DNA from: Leptospira sp.
GTDB lineage: Bacteria; Spirochaetota; Leptospiria; Leptospirales; Leptospiraceae
NCBI GenBank assembly: GCA_016742255.1
Contig: JACVCB010000018.1
Coordinates: forward strand, 20,368 to 84,367
Direction of reading: 5' to 3'
Length of the DNA stretch: 64,000 bases
Shown: positions 24,876 through 33,165 of the stretch, one piece after another
Numbering within the stretch: the first letter of the stretch is position 1
Layout: every line of letters starts with the position of its first letter
The notes under the pieces: generated by a model
Seen by the model: the letters and a program-made list of their open reading frames with translations, nothing else
Database searches by the model: none
What the model was told of the DNA's origin: nothing
Made by a program: the position numbers and the translations under genes

Positions 24876-26363
24876 TTATTTACCTTTGATATGGTTTGTT
24901 CGTTTGATTTGTTCGTCTGCTTTTTCAGATTCTTCTCGGTCCAAAATCATCGGAACTTGGATTCCATAAAAATAAATTTTGTAGGTTTTATCTTTTGAAG
25001 ATTGCACTAAGTTTTTGAAATGATTCAGATTACGCACCTTCGTACCGTTAAATGATTCAACAACCATATTGAGATAAAAGTCAGAATGTGAGTTTGTGGG
25101 GTGGGGTAATTTACGGTATAATACAATATCTTCTGTTTCACCATCTAATAAATTCGAACCTTCATAAAATCGATACACAAGTAAACTTCCTCCTTGTGTT
25201 TGTCCAATTTTACTCCAAGATTCCAATAGATCTCTATTGACAGATTGGAATACGAGACCTCCCAAAAGTAAATAAGGGTAATCTGCGCCATACCTTGACC
25301 TTTGGTTTTCCATCTGTGGCATTTTTTTCGCAGGAAAACTCACTCGAATTTTTTTCTTCTTTCGAATGATATCAAACTGGATTTCTTCTCCAGCAAATTT
25401 GTTATCTATGACTTCTAAAAAATCGATTGAGTTTGATTCTTTTAAATTTCCATTCCTTCCGATTTTGCGACCATCAATGGCTGTTAAATAATCGCCAGGT
25501 TGAATGTATCCATCTGCAGAACCTTGTTTGTACACACGGGTGACAAATACACCTTCCTCTCCACTGGGGATTTCGTAAAAGTTTCGATGTGATTCGGAGA
25601 ATGAATTTTGTGTTTGGATCCCAAGTTCCACATAACCGTCGTATTCACCATCTTCTATATCTTTTAGAAAATGTTGGATGACATTGGTTGGGATGATATA
25701 ACCGATATTTTCACCCTTGGTTGATGCTTGGAAAGCAACACCAACTACTTTCCCATTTTGAAATGCAGGACCACCTGAATTCCCAGGATTGATTGCCGCA
25801 TCAACTTGAACAACCAAATGGCTATCAATTTGAGAATGTGCATAACTAGATTGTTCAATACGAGAAACGATCCCTCTGCTGACAGAAATTTTACTTCCTC
25901 CAATGGGATATCCTATGATATCCACGGGGCTTGCGAGTTCAGGTAAACCACCTAACTCTAATTCCATACTATCGGTGTAAAAATTTTGATCTGGTACTTC
26001 TAAGATTGCTAAATCACAATCATGTGCAATATATAGAACCTTTACTTCGTACCATTCCGTTTGGTTGTTTCTCTGCGTTTCAATGAATTTTGCATTTGAA
26101 ACAACATGTGCATTGGTAAGAATCCTGTTCTTTGAAATGATAAATCCAGAGCCTGTGGAAGCAGAGATCCCGGAAGACATCCAAGGTGAATAAGGATCTT
26201 TTGCTTGTGAAAATACGCGGATTTGGACTACAGATTTCCTCAATTCGTCAATGGATTGGCTGTTGGGTTCGGCAACGATCCTGGAGGAGAATAAAGTGAG
26301 AAAAAATAAAATAGTACTCGCAAAGCGAGGTGGGGAGGTTAAGATTTTTTTCTGATTCTGCAT
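24876..26363 (-). CDS. HtrA/Deg-type serine protease with PDZ domains
   Basis: A 495-residue exported protease. The signal peptide (FASTILFFLTLFSSRIVAE) ends near residue 31. The catalytic triad is complete: His86 in ILTNAHVV, Asp117 in HDCDLAILE and Ser196 in NPGNSGGPA. A PDZ domain (about 250-350: GEEGVFVTRVYKQGSADGYIQPGD) and a C-terminal region with LLLGGLVFQSVN and a second PDZ-like part resemble the Deg9-type layout. It probably degrades or surveys misfolded proteins in the periplasm. In-frame ATGs at 26381 and further upstream exist; 26363 best fits the signal peptide and overlaps the divergent gene's ATG in CATG. No clear ribosome site. Confidence 0.85.
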   Translation of the reverse strand: MQNQKKILTSPPRFASTILFFLTLFSSRIVAEPNSQSIDELRKSVVQIRVFSQAKDPYSPWMSSGISASTGSGFIISKNRILTNAHVVSNAKFIETQRNNQTEWYEVKVLYIAHDCDLAILEVPDQNFYTDSMELELGGLPELASPVDIIGYPIGGSKISVSRGIVSRIEQSSYAHSQIDSHLVVQVDAAINPGNSGGPAFQNGKVVGVAFQASTKGENIGYIIPTNVIQHFLKDIEDGEYDGYVELGIQTQNSFSESHRNFYEIPSGEEGVFVTRVYKQGSADGYIQPGDYLTAIDGRKIGRNGNLKESNSIDFLEVIDNKFAGEEIQFDIIRKKKKIRVSFPAKKMPQMENQRSRYGADYPYLLLGGLVFQSVNRDLLESWSKIGQTQGGSLLVYRFYEGSNLLDGETEDIVLYRKLPHPTNSHSDFYLNMVVESFNGTKVRNLNHFKNLVQSSKDKTYKIYFYGIQVPMILDREESEKADEQIKRTNHIKGK

Positions 26364-27492
26364 GAGTTTTTTTGAATCCATTTTATTCGGATCGGTAGCC
26401 TTCTTTTCGTTAATCACAGGCATCGTTTCCTTTAGAAAGAACCCTCGCACGGGAATGAAAACAAGTTTTTCAATTCTTGCTGGATTTTTCTGTGTTGGTA
26501 ATTTGACAATCCTACTTGATACTTTGTTTTTAAAAAACCAAATCCTAAACCACCCTCATATCATTTCGACATTCCTTGTTTTTTTATCATTTGTTCTGAT
26601 TTTTTTTGGACTCCATTTTCCTACTTTTTTCCGTAACTTCCCAAAACTACTCATCATCTCTTCTTTTGTTTTTGGTATGGGGATCATGTTACTGTTGGTT
26701 GATTTAGGAATACTCAACGATGTATATCCTGAGGCTAGTTTGATACTATTGAAATATTACTATAACGCTTATTATATAGTGACATTCATTGTGTTTTCTT
26801 ACTTGATCATTGCAAAACTGCGTTTTAATTTCCCAGCGATTCAAACTTTCATGGAATATATTTATTATGCAGCATTTGTAACTTGTTTTAGTTTCCTAAT
26901 CATTTGTAATTTCCCATTACTCATCCCAATCTCTACTTCCTATTTTCTGCATTTTTTCTTATTTTTGAATTTATTGTTTTTATTCTGTTTTACCGTATTT
27001 TTATTCCATTATTCCTTTACGAAGGATTACTTAACTCATCCTTTTTCTTTTTTATTTGAAAGATCAAAACAAATCTTTGAGGAACAGATTCCTGCAAATA
27101 GGTCCAATTCAAGATTAGTGAAAGAAAAACTTTGGAATTTGTATGAGAAACAAAATTGGCGCAAAACAATGGATAGTTTCTGGTTCCAAATTTTAGTAGA
27201 TGAAACTTTGGACAATGCTCTTGAACACGGTGGGAAAAGAGAAGAGGATATCATCACCGTACATGTGTTTGAGTCTTCAAAATACATTGATGTTTACGTG
27301 ATTGATAGTGGAAAAGGATTTAACCCAAGGTCAATCCCAAGCCCAATTGAATCAGATAGAAAATTGGTAACTGGTGGACGTGGAATCCATATCCTTAAAA
27401 AACTATTTTTAGTAAGATGGAATTTTTTAGGAAATGAAGTGAATATCAGAGTGGATAAAACAAAAAGTTCCAATTGGAAAACTAACGTTTAG
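26362..27492 (+). CDS. Membrane protein with RsbW/HATPase-like domain
   Basis: A 376-residue protein. The first 230 residues form about seven membrane helices (similar in layout to 7TM sensor modules). The cytoplasmic part (about 280-376) is a GHKL ATPase: ILVDETLDNALEHGG is the N-box, DVYVIDSGKGFNP the G1 box and VTGGRGIHILKKLF the G2 box. There is no His phosphorylation domain, so it resembles anti-sigma-factor kinases of the RsbW/SpoIIAB type fused to a membrane sensor. Its target is unknown. It is divergent from the HtrA pair with overlapping start codons, which suggests linked expression. Confidence 0.7.
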   Translation: MSFFESILFGSVAFFSLITGIVSFRKNPRTGMKTSFSILAGFFCVGNLTILLDTLFLKNQILNHPHIISTFLVFLSFVLIFFGLHFPTFFRNFPKLLIISSFVFGMGIMLLLVDLGILNDVYPEASLILLKYYYNAYYIVTFIVFSYLIIAKLRFNFPAIQTFMEYIYYAAFVTCFSFLIICNFPLLIPISTSYFLHFFLFLNLLFLFCFTVFLFHYSFTKDYLTHPFSFLFERSKQIFEEQIPANRSNSRLVKEKLWNLYEKQNWRKTMDSFWFQILVDETLDNALEHGGKREEDIITVHVFESSKYIDVYVIDSGKGFNPRSIPSPIESDRKLVTGGRGIHILKKLFLVRWNFLGNEVNIRVDKTKSSNWKTNV

Positions 27493-27525
27493 TCGAAACT
27501 TTTTGTTATGAATTAATAGCTAGGT

Positions 27526-28059
27526 TTAGTGTCCTTCAAACTCACAAATAGAATAAACATCTATACCATAAGTATCTTTGATTCTTTTTGCTCCACCTAA
27601 ATCAGGTAAGTTGATGATAGTAGAACATTCATGAATTTGACCTTTTAGGTTTTGGATGAGTTTTATGGAAGCTTCCAAGGTTCCACCAGTTGCAATTAAA
27701 TCGTCCATGATGAGAACTTTGTCTCCTGGTACAATGGCATCGGTATGGATTTCCACATGGTCAACTCCATATTCCAAAGCATAGGATTCGGAAATGGTAT
27801 TCCCAGGTAGTTTTCCTTTTTTTCGAATCGGAACAAATCCAACTCCCAATTGGAAAGCGAGTGCAGCACCTGGAATAAATCCCCTTGCATCAATCGCTGC
27901 AATTTTATTTAATTTTGAATTTTGGTATCGTTCTACAAACATCCCAATGGTCAGTTGGAAACCCTCTGGGTCGATGAGAAGGGAAGTGATGTCTCGAAAC
28001 AAAATCCCTGGTTTTGGGTAATCAGGAATGGTTCGAATCTTAGATTTAACAATGGACAT
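27526..28059 (-). CDS. apt: Adenine phosphoribosyltransferase
   Basis: A 177-residue purine salvage enzyme that makes AMP from adenine and [22 protein letters not shown] is the family N-terminus, [33 protein letters not shown] the substrate loop and [17 protein letters not shown] (114-130) the PRPP-binding motif. Length is normal. A good -35 (TTGACA, minus strand at 28084-28079) is followed after 16 bases by TATATG, whose ATG is the annotated start. Either the transcript is leaderless or the true promoter or start is elsewhere. No ribosome site precedes this ATG. It is convergent with the RsbW-like gene. Confidence 0.95.
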   Translation of the reverse strand: MSIVKSKIRTIPDYPKPGILFRDITSLLIDPEGFQLTIGMFVERYQNSKLNKIAAIDARGFIPGAALAFQLGVGFVPIRKKGKLPGNTISESYALEYGVDHVEIHTDAIVPGDKVLIMDDLIATGGTLEASIKLIQNLKGQIHECSTIINLPDLGGAKRIKDTYGIDVYSICEFEGH

Positions 28060-28101
28060 ATAAGGATGAAACCAAAGATGTCAAGGGTCTTGCAATAAAA
28101 A

Positions 28102-28123
28102 AAGGCCGGCAATGGCCGACCTT
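28102..28123 (-). terminator. Intrinsic terminator of htpX
   Basis: Reading the minus strand, AAGGTCGGC-CATT-GCCGGCCTT forms a nine-base stem (one G-T pair) followed by a run of seven T. It lies 30 bases beyond the htpX stop and before apt. Confidence 0.85.
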
Positions 28124-28152
28124 TCGAATTGTTTTTAAACTTTTGGAAATGA

Positions 28153-29043
28153 TTATCTCATTTGTTTGAGAGCAAGGATTCGATCTTCCAATGCCGGGTG
28201 AGTGGCAAAAAGAGATAAGAATCCTCCTTTCTTAGAAGATATTTTAAAGGAAGCGATTGCTTCTCCTCTTGGGTCTTCTGGCATCTCCACCATTTGTCTA
28301 AGGGATTCGAGAGCTGAAATCATCGACTCTCTTCCCGCAAGTTTAGCACCACCTGCATCTGCTCGGAATTCTCTTTGGCGAGAGAAATAAGCAACTGCCA
28401 TAGATCCTAAAATGGAGAAAACAATGTCAAGAGCGATGGTCACAACAATTCTTACAATGTGAGCCATTTCTTCTTTCACTGCATTGGACGCTACGTAAGC
28501 AATGATACGAGAGATGAACATTGCAAAAGAGTTCACAACACCTTGGATCAGAGTTAAGGTCACCATATCTCCGTTTGCTACGTGAGACAATTCATGTGCA
28601 AGCACACCTTCTAACTCTTGTGTGTTCATTCGATTGAGTAGTCCAGTGGAAACGGCAACAAGGGCACTTGATTTACTAGGTCCAGTAGCAAACGCATTTA
28701 CTTCTGGAGATTCGTAAATTCCCACTTCTGGCATGGGAAGGTGGGCACGTTGTGCTAAAGACTGCACTCGACGATACACGTCCATTTCATGAGCAGAAGC
28801 TTGTTTTGGGTCGATGACTTTGACACCCATCGTCCATTTCGCCATCATTTTGGAAAGTAAGAGCGAAATAAAAGACCCCGCCATACCCCACATTAAACAG
28901 AATACAATGAGTTGTGTTAGATCCAAACCATAGGCACGGATGCTAAATCCCATCGAACCCAAAAGGGTAGTCACGATGGAGATTGTTGTCATAATCAAAA
29001 TATTGGTTAACAGGAAAAAACCGATTCGTTTGATCCAAGTCAT
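28153..29043 (-). CDS. htpX: Membrane zinc metalloprotease HtpX
   Basis: A 296-residue membrane protease (M48) involved in quality control of membrane proteins. There are two N-terminal membrane segments (FFLLTNILIMTTISIVTTLLG and LIVFCLMWGMAGSFISLLLSK), then the zinc site LEGVLAHELSHVANGDMV with HExxH at about residue 148, two more hydrophobic segments, and SRQREFRADAGGAKLAG supplying the third ligand. Length is typical. The ribosome site AAGGAG precedes the ATG by about 11 bases. A perfect hairpin (29063-29080) lies in the leader and a good promoter at 29097-29125. Confidence 0.95.
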   Translation of the reverse strand: MTWIKRIGFFLLTNILIMTTISIVTTLLGSMGFSIRAYGLDLTQLIVFCLMWGMAGSFISLLLSKMMAKWTMGVKVIDPKQASAHEMDVYRRVQSLAQRAHLPMPEVGIYESPEVNAFATGPSKSSALVAVSTGLLNRMNTQELEGVLAHELSHVANGDMVTLTLIQGVVNSFAMFISRIIAYVASNAVKEEMAHIVRIVVTIALDIVFSILGSMAVAYFSRQREFRADAGGAKLAGRESMISALESLRQMVEMPEDPRGEAIASFKISSKKGGFLSLFATHPALEDRILALKQMR

Positions 29044-29062
29044 AGGAAATTGTTCTCCTTAC

Positions 29063-29080
29063 GGTTCTTAAACAAGAACC
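29063..29080 (-). promoter_or_regulatory. Perfect hairpin in the htpX 5' leader
   Basis: GGTTCTT and AAGAACC are perfect seven-base arms around a four-base loop. The hairpin lies between the candidate -10 and the AAGGAG ribosome site of htpX, so it would be in the leader RNA or act as a DNA operator. There is no T-run next to it, so it is not a terminator. Confidence 0.5.
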
Positions 29081-29096
29081 TACATATTAGACTGAA

Positions 29097-29125
29097 ACTG
29101 TAAGCCTCTCGCGAAAAGATTACAA
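29097..29125 (-). promoter_or_regulatory. Candidate sigma-70 promoter for htpX
   Basis: On the minus strand TTGTAA (29125-29120) and TACAGT (29102-29097) are separated by 17 bases, a good match to the housekeeping consensus, about 55 bases upstream of the htpX start. No CIRCE-type repeat is seen. Confidence 0.4.
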
Positions 29126-29130
29126 GCAAT

Positions 29131-30747
29131 TTAATGTTCTAAATTTTCGCCTTTTTCTTTGGAACCAAGGAACTGTATGAATAAAAATAAGGTCGCAAGA
29201 GAAATATAGGCAATCGGGAAGTCCCAAGATGCAATTTCTGTAAACCGATTGAAAATGGCATTCCCTTTTAGTTCGTATGCATGGATCCATCCAAACATGG
29301 ACAAACAAGCGGCAATGACTGCCCACAAACTTGCTTTTAACCATTCTCGTTCCAAAATAAAGACTACCATTGCTGCCCAAATCATGGATGTGATGAGAAA
29401 TCCTTGTGAAAGGGAAAGGATCCCAGAGAGAGCATAGGGAAGGAAAGTTAAGTGAGGGGGAATATCAGAAAGCGAAAAATGATATGTTTGTTTTGCACCT
29501 AACTCTTGCAAGATTCCTTGGAGTTTCCCATCCAAAAATAAAAAAACATTCTGGATGATAAGAACTGCCCAACCAGCAAACGCTGGTAACAAACCCACAA
29601 CAACAGCAGGGGAATGGTGTTTGGGAATTGCTTGGAAGGCTTGGCTTGTGATGATGATCCCAATCCAAAGAACAATTGCCATTCCCGCTTCCACAGGAAT
29701 TAACGCTTGTATTAAACCCATAAGACCAAAGAGACTTACAATGGTCATGAATACACCAGATAACATAGAATAACTATGTTTTGCACCTAACGCTTTCCAG
29801 CCTGGATGGCCGATGTAAATCGTAGTCGGGAAAGGTGAGCCAAATGCGGTTCCAGCGAGTGTACCGATCCCATTTACAAGTAGGGAAGTTTTTGTATCAA
29901 AACTATCTCCAGAAGCTTCTGCAGATTCGATGTTTTGTAAGGAACCAATCACATTGAAGATTCCCATGGGTAGTATGATGGAAAAGTATGCTTGTAAATT
30001 TGAATAGGTTAGAGTTTCAAATAAAGAATTTAGCGACAACTGTGGGAAATAAAAACCCAATGTTTCCAATCCGTTTTGGATCCCACCTTCTTTGTAAATT
30101 GGATCTCCCCAAAAACCAGAAAGATAAGACAAAAGTACACCAACAAGAATTGATAAAAACCCACCAGGAATGCCAAACGGGAATCGAACTTTCCCAAAAT
30201 ATTGTAAGAGGATAATCCCAAGAGGGATAAAGGCGATCATGGGCCGTTCAAAGGTTCGCAGTAAAAAGTCCATTGAGATAAAGGTAAGTGCAATGCCAGC
30301 TAAAGCAGAAAGTAAAGCTGCTCTTGGCGTGTATTTCCTAATTTTTGCAGCAATAAAAGATCCCAATACTTCAATGAGACCGGACGCAAAGGAAACTAGT
30401 AAACCAGCTTTCCAGGCTTCTTTATAATCGCCTGTCGCTTGGTAGGTGGGAAACATGACAAAAAAGATAAATGCAAATAGAGAAACCGTATTGATCCCGT
30501 ATGGAATCGCAGTTACATCCGTACGATTTGTCCTTTGTCCCAATTTCCAAGCTTGCCATGCATAAAAAACATTCCCAATGAGTAAGGAAATTGCAGCGCC
30601 AGGTAACACAACAGAGGTGATAAATGGCAAAGGAAATCCGCATACGCCCATACATAAGGCTGAGAGAACAAGAAGTTGGATGAGGTTGTCGACCATGAGA
30701 CCAAAAAATCCATCTAGGTCACCGCGTGTGATGGTAAAAAAATTCAT
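29131..30747 (-). CDS. NCS2-type xanthine/uracil/vitamin C permease family protein
   Basis: A 538-residue transporter with about 13 membrane segments. GDLDGFFGLMVDNLIQLLVL at the start, DVTAIPYGINTVSLFAFIF, SLQNIESAEASGDSFDTKTSLLVNGIGTLAGTAFGSPFPTTIYIGHPGWKA-type helices in the centre, and IGIIITSQAFQAIP are the NCS2/AzgA-like marks. The substrate is probably a purine or another nucleobase, but this divergent long subgroup is not well characterised. Its start codon overlaps the stop of the sspB-like gene by four bases (ATGA), so the three minus-strand genes from 33082 form an operon. Confidence 0.8.
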   Translation of the reverse strand: MNFFTITRGDLDGFFGLMVDNLIQLLVLSALCMGVCGFPLPFITSVVLPGAAISLLIGNVFYAWQAWKLGQRTNRTDVTAIPYGINTVSLFAFIFFVMFPTYQATGDYKEAWKAGLLVSFASGLIEVLGSFIAAKIRKYTPRAALLSALAGIALTFISMDFLLRTFERPMIAFIPLGIILLQYFGKVRFPFGIPGGFLSILVGVLLSYLSGFWGDPIYKEGGIQNGLETLGFYFPQLSLNSLFETLTYSNLQAYFSIILPMGIFNVIGSLQNIESAEASGDSFDTKTSLLVNGIGTLAGTAFGSPFPTTIYIGHPGWKALGAKHSYSMLSGVFMTIVSLFGLMGLIQALIPVEAGMAIVLWIGIIITSQAFQAIPKHHSPAVVVGLLPAFAGWAVLIIQNVFLFLDGKLQGILQELGAKQTYHFSLSDIPPHLTFLPYALSGILSLSQGFLITSMIWAAMVVFILEREWLKASLWAVIAACLSMFGWIHAYELKGNAIFNRFTEIASWDFPIAYISLATLFLFIQFLGSKEKGENLEH

Positions 30748-31202
30748 TCGTTTCGTTTGCCTCCAAAATCAACTCGAATGACATTCCCGTCGCCAGTGAC
30801 TTCTGGTTTTTGGGATTTTGGTTTGGATAATGATTCTTCAGGGTTTGTGTTTGTTTCGATTTGTAAAAACCTAAGTTGTGTAGCAGAATTTTGGAATTTG
30901 TCGTAAATTCTGAAAACTGCATCCCAAGGGATCATGGTTGGTTCCCAAGTGGAACCAAATTGTAATTCCGCAAATAAATAATCTGGCTTACTATCCAAAA
31001 CTTTTACTGCTTTGTCACCAAACACGAGTACAATACCAGATTCTTTTTCTGCATTGAGTAGACCACGTTTCCCAATTTCCAATTTTGGATGAGGCATTAC
31101 ATGGAGATAAAATACTCCAAATCGTTCCCAGTATAAATTGAATAAATCTCTTTTGAACTCACGTAATGTTGTGATTTCTTCCTGCGTGAGGTTTTGGCTC
31201 AT
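30744..31202 (-). CDS. SspB-like ClpXP adaptor
   Basis: A 152-residue protein. The core GIVLVFGDKAVKVLDSKPDYLFAELQFGSTWEPTMIPWDAVFRIYD (residues 56-100) matches the SspB peptide-binding fold, including the IPWDAVFRIYD ending equivalent to VPVDAVLAIYA. A low-complexity linker follows, and the C-terminus GNVIRVDFGGKRNE resembles the short hydrophobic tail that docks SspB on ClpX. SspB delivers ssrA-tagged and other substrates to ClpXP. It overlaps its neighbours by four bases on both sides. The assignment rests on pattern, not on an alignment. Confidence 0.7.
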   Translation of the reverse strand: MSQNLTQEEITTLREFKRDLFNLYWERFGVFYLHVMPHPKLEIGKRGLLNAEKESGIVLVFGDKAVKVLDSKPDYLFAELQFGSTWEPTMIPWDAVFRIYDKFQNSATQLRFLQIETNTNPEESLSKPKSQKPEVTGDGNVIRVDFGGKRNE

Positions 31203-33082
31203 AAATTCCTTTTACCGTGTGAAGTTTCCCATTCGATGTATTCATCGTGGATTTTATATTCTGGAATGATGTCTTTTAGTCCTGCAAAAATTTCCCTATT
31301 TTTATTGGCTTTTGCGAGGGAAAATAACCGATTCAGTTTATTTTGAAAGAGTAATAAATTGTAGTGATCAAGTGGAGCAGCAATTCGAATTTTTGGGTGG
31401 TGGGTTTTTTTGATTCCTTCGGCATTTAACAGAAGTTCTTCGTAAAGTTTTTCCCCAGGTCTAAGCCCAGAAAATTCAATATTAATATCTTTATAAGGTG
31501 TGTATCCAGAAAGGCGAATCATTTCTTCGGCAAGTGATAATATGCGAACCGGTTCACCCATATCGAGTAAAAAGATTTCCCCATGTTCTCCCATACTCCC
31601 TGCTTGTAAAACCAGTTGTGTGGCTTCTGGGATTGTCATAAAGTATCGGATCACTTCCGGGTGAGTCACTGTCACAGGACCACCACGTTTGATTTGTTCT
31701 CGGAATCGAGGAATCACACTTCCGTTGGAACCTAATACATTCCCAAATCGAACTGTGATGAATTTGGTTCTAGAATTTTGAGAGATATGTTGCAGATAAA
31801 TTTCAGCCGCACGTTTTGAGGCACCCATCACATTGACAGGGTTTACAGCTTTGTCTGTAGATATGAGTACGAAACGTTCCACTCCAATCAATCGACAAAC
31901 ATCCGCTACGTTTTTTGTCCCCATCACATTATTGAGAATTGCTTCTGAAGGATTTATCTCCATCATGGGAACATGTTTGTAAGCAGCTGAGTGGAAAACA
32001 ACAGATGGCCTATGTTCTTCAAAAACAGCCGAGATTCTCGATAAATTTTTGACATCAGCGATGACTGGTCGAATGTCAATATTCAATTCAGAAAAGTTTT
32101 TCCGAAGTTCATAGTCGATCTCGTATAACGGTGTTTCGGCGGCGTCTAAAATAACAAGTACACTAGGTTTAAAAAGTGCGACTTGGCGGCAGATTTCAGA
32201 TCCAATGGAACCACCAGCTCCCGTTACGAGAATGACTTTTTTTTCTAGATAAGATCGAATGGATTCAATTTCTAAATCAACGGTAGGTCTACCAAGTAAA
32301 TCTTCAACTTGTACTTCGCGAAGTTGTGTGATATTGGGTTTCTCTGCAAGGTATTCGCCAAATGTAGGTAAGATTTTAAACTCAACACCTGCACCTTCGC
32401 ATTCTTTCATCAGTTTACTCACAACACGTCCATCGGGTTGTGGAACAGTCATAATGACCTTTTTTACCGCATAACGATTCAAAACTTTTCCAATTTCTTC
32501 AGTTGATCCGAGAATGGGAATTCCTTGGATGTAACCACCTTTTTTGGAAACATTATCATCCAAAAATCCGATTGGGAAATAATCTAAGTCTACGTTTCGC
32601 CTAATTTCAGTTAAAAAAGAACTTCCTAATTTCCCTGCACCAACGAGGAGGATTGGAGTTCCTTTCCTGGTTTTGTCAGGGCTAAAAATTTGTTCTCTGA
32701 TCATTCTCCAACTCAAACTTCGTAGGCACAAAAATCCTAAAAGGATGAGGGTATCAAGAATAGGAACCATTCGTGATAATTGGTAAAATCGATTATAAAA
32801 GAGAAGGGCTAAGGTAGAAACCAAGGAAGAAAGGATAGTCGCTTTGATGATGGCCAAAAGGTCGTGTAACGAAGCATAGGACCACAAAGAACGATAAATT
32901 CCTGAAAATAAAAATACAATACTTCTCGTGACCACGACGATTGTGGCGCAGACCCAAAAATCAGGGTAATTCTCGAGAAACCCAATATTTTCAAATCGCA
33001 CCAAGTGTGCGAGAAAATAGGACAGAAACATAAAGAGAATGTCTACAGGAAAAACCCAGTATCGTCTTGGGATCGATTTCAT
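31199..33082 (-). CDS. UDP-sugar 4,6-dehydratase, WbpM/PglF/CapD type
   Basis: A 627-residue membrane enzyme. Residues 1-130 have four membrane helices (VFPVDILFMFLSYFLAHLVRF first). A first Rossmann domain (LLVGAGKLGSSFL, about 145) is followed by the catalytic SDR domain with VTGAGGSIGSEICRQ (about 286), FHSAAYKHVPMMEINPSEAI and STDKAVNPVNVMGASKR, in which Met replaces Tyr as usual for this subfamily. It makes UDP-4-keto-6-deoxy-HexNAc for surface glycans. The frame is open to 33262, but the ATG at 33082 gives the family N-terminus and avoids overlap with the + strand STAS gene. Confidence 0.85.
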   Translation of the reverse strand: MKSIPRRYWVFPVDILFMFLSYFLAHLVRFENIGFLENYPDFWVCATIVVVTRSIVFLFSGIYRSLWSYASLHDLLAIIKATILSSLVSTLALLFYNRFYQLSRMVPILDTLILLGFLCLRSLSWRMIREQIFSPDKTRKGTPILLVGAGKLGSSFLTEIRRNVDLDYFPIGFLDDNVSKKGGYIQGIPILGSTEEIGKVLNRYAVKKVIMTVPQPDGRVVSKLMKECEGAGVEFKILPTFGEYLAEKPNITQLREVQVEDLLGRPTVDLEIESIRSYLEKKVILVTGAGGSIGSEICRQVALFKPSVLVILDAAETPLYEIDYELRKNFSELNIDIRPVIADVKNLSRISAVFEEHRPSVVFHSAAYKHVPMMEINPSEAILNNVMGTKNVADVCRLIGVERFVLISTDKAVNPVNVMGASKRAAEIYLQHISQNSRTKFITVRFGNVLGSNGSVIPRFREQIKRGGPVTVTHPEVIRYFMTIPEATQLVLQAGSMGEHGEIFLLDMGEPVRILSLAEEMIRLSGYTPYKDINIEFSGLRPGEKLYEELLLNAEGIKKTHHPKIRIAAPLDHYNLLLFQNKLNRLFSLAKANKNREIFAGLKDIIPEYKIHDEYIEWETSHGKRNL

Positions 33083-33165
33083 ATCTGATAAATAAAGGTA
33101 TTTGGAACAAAATTCCTTGTAAATACAGAATCTGTTCCGAAGAATAGAAAAGAGGAAAAACCTGT

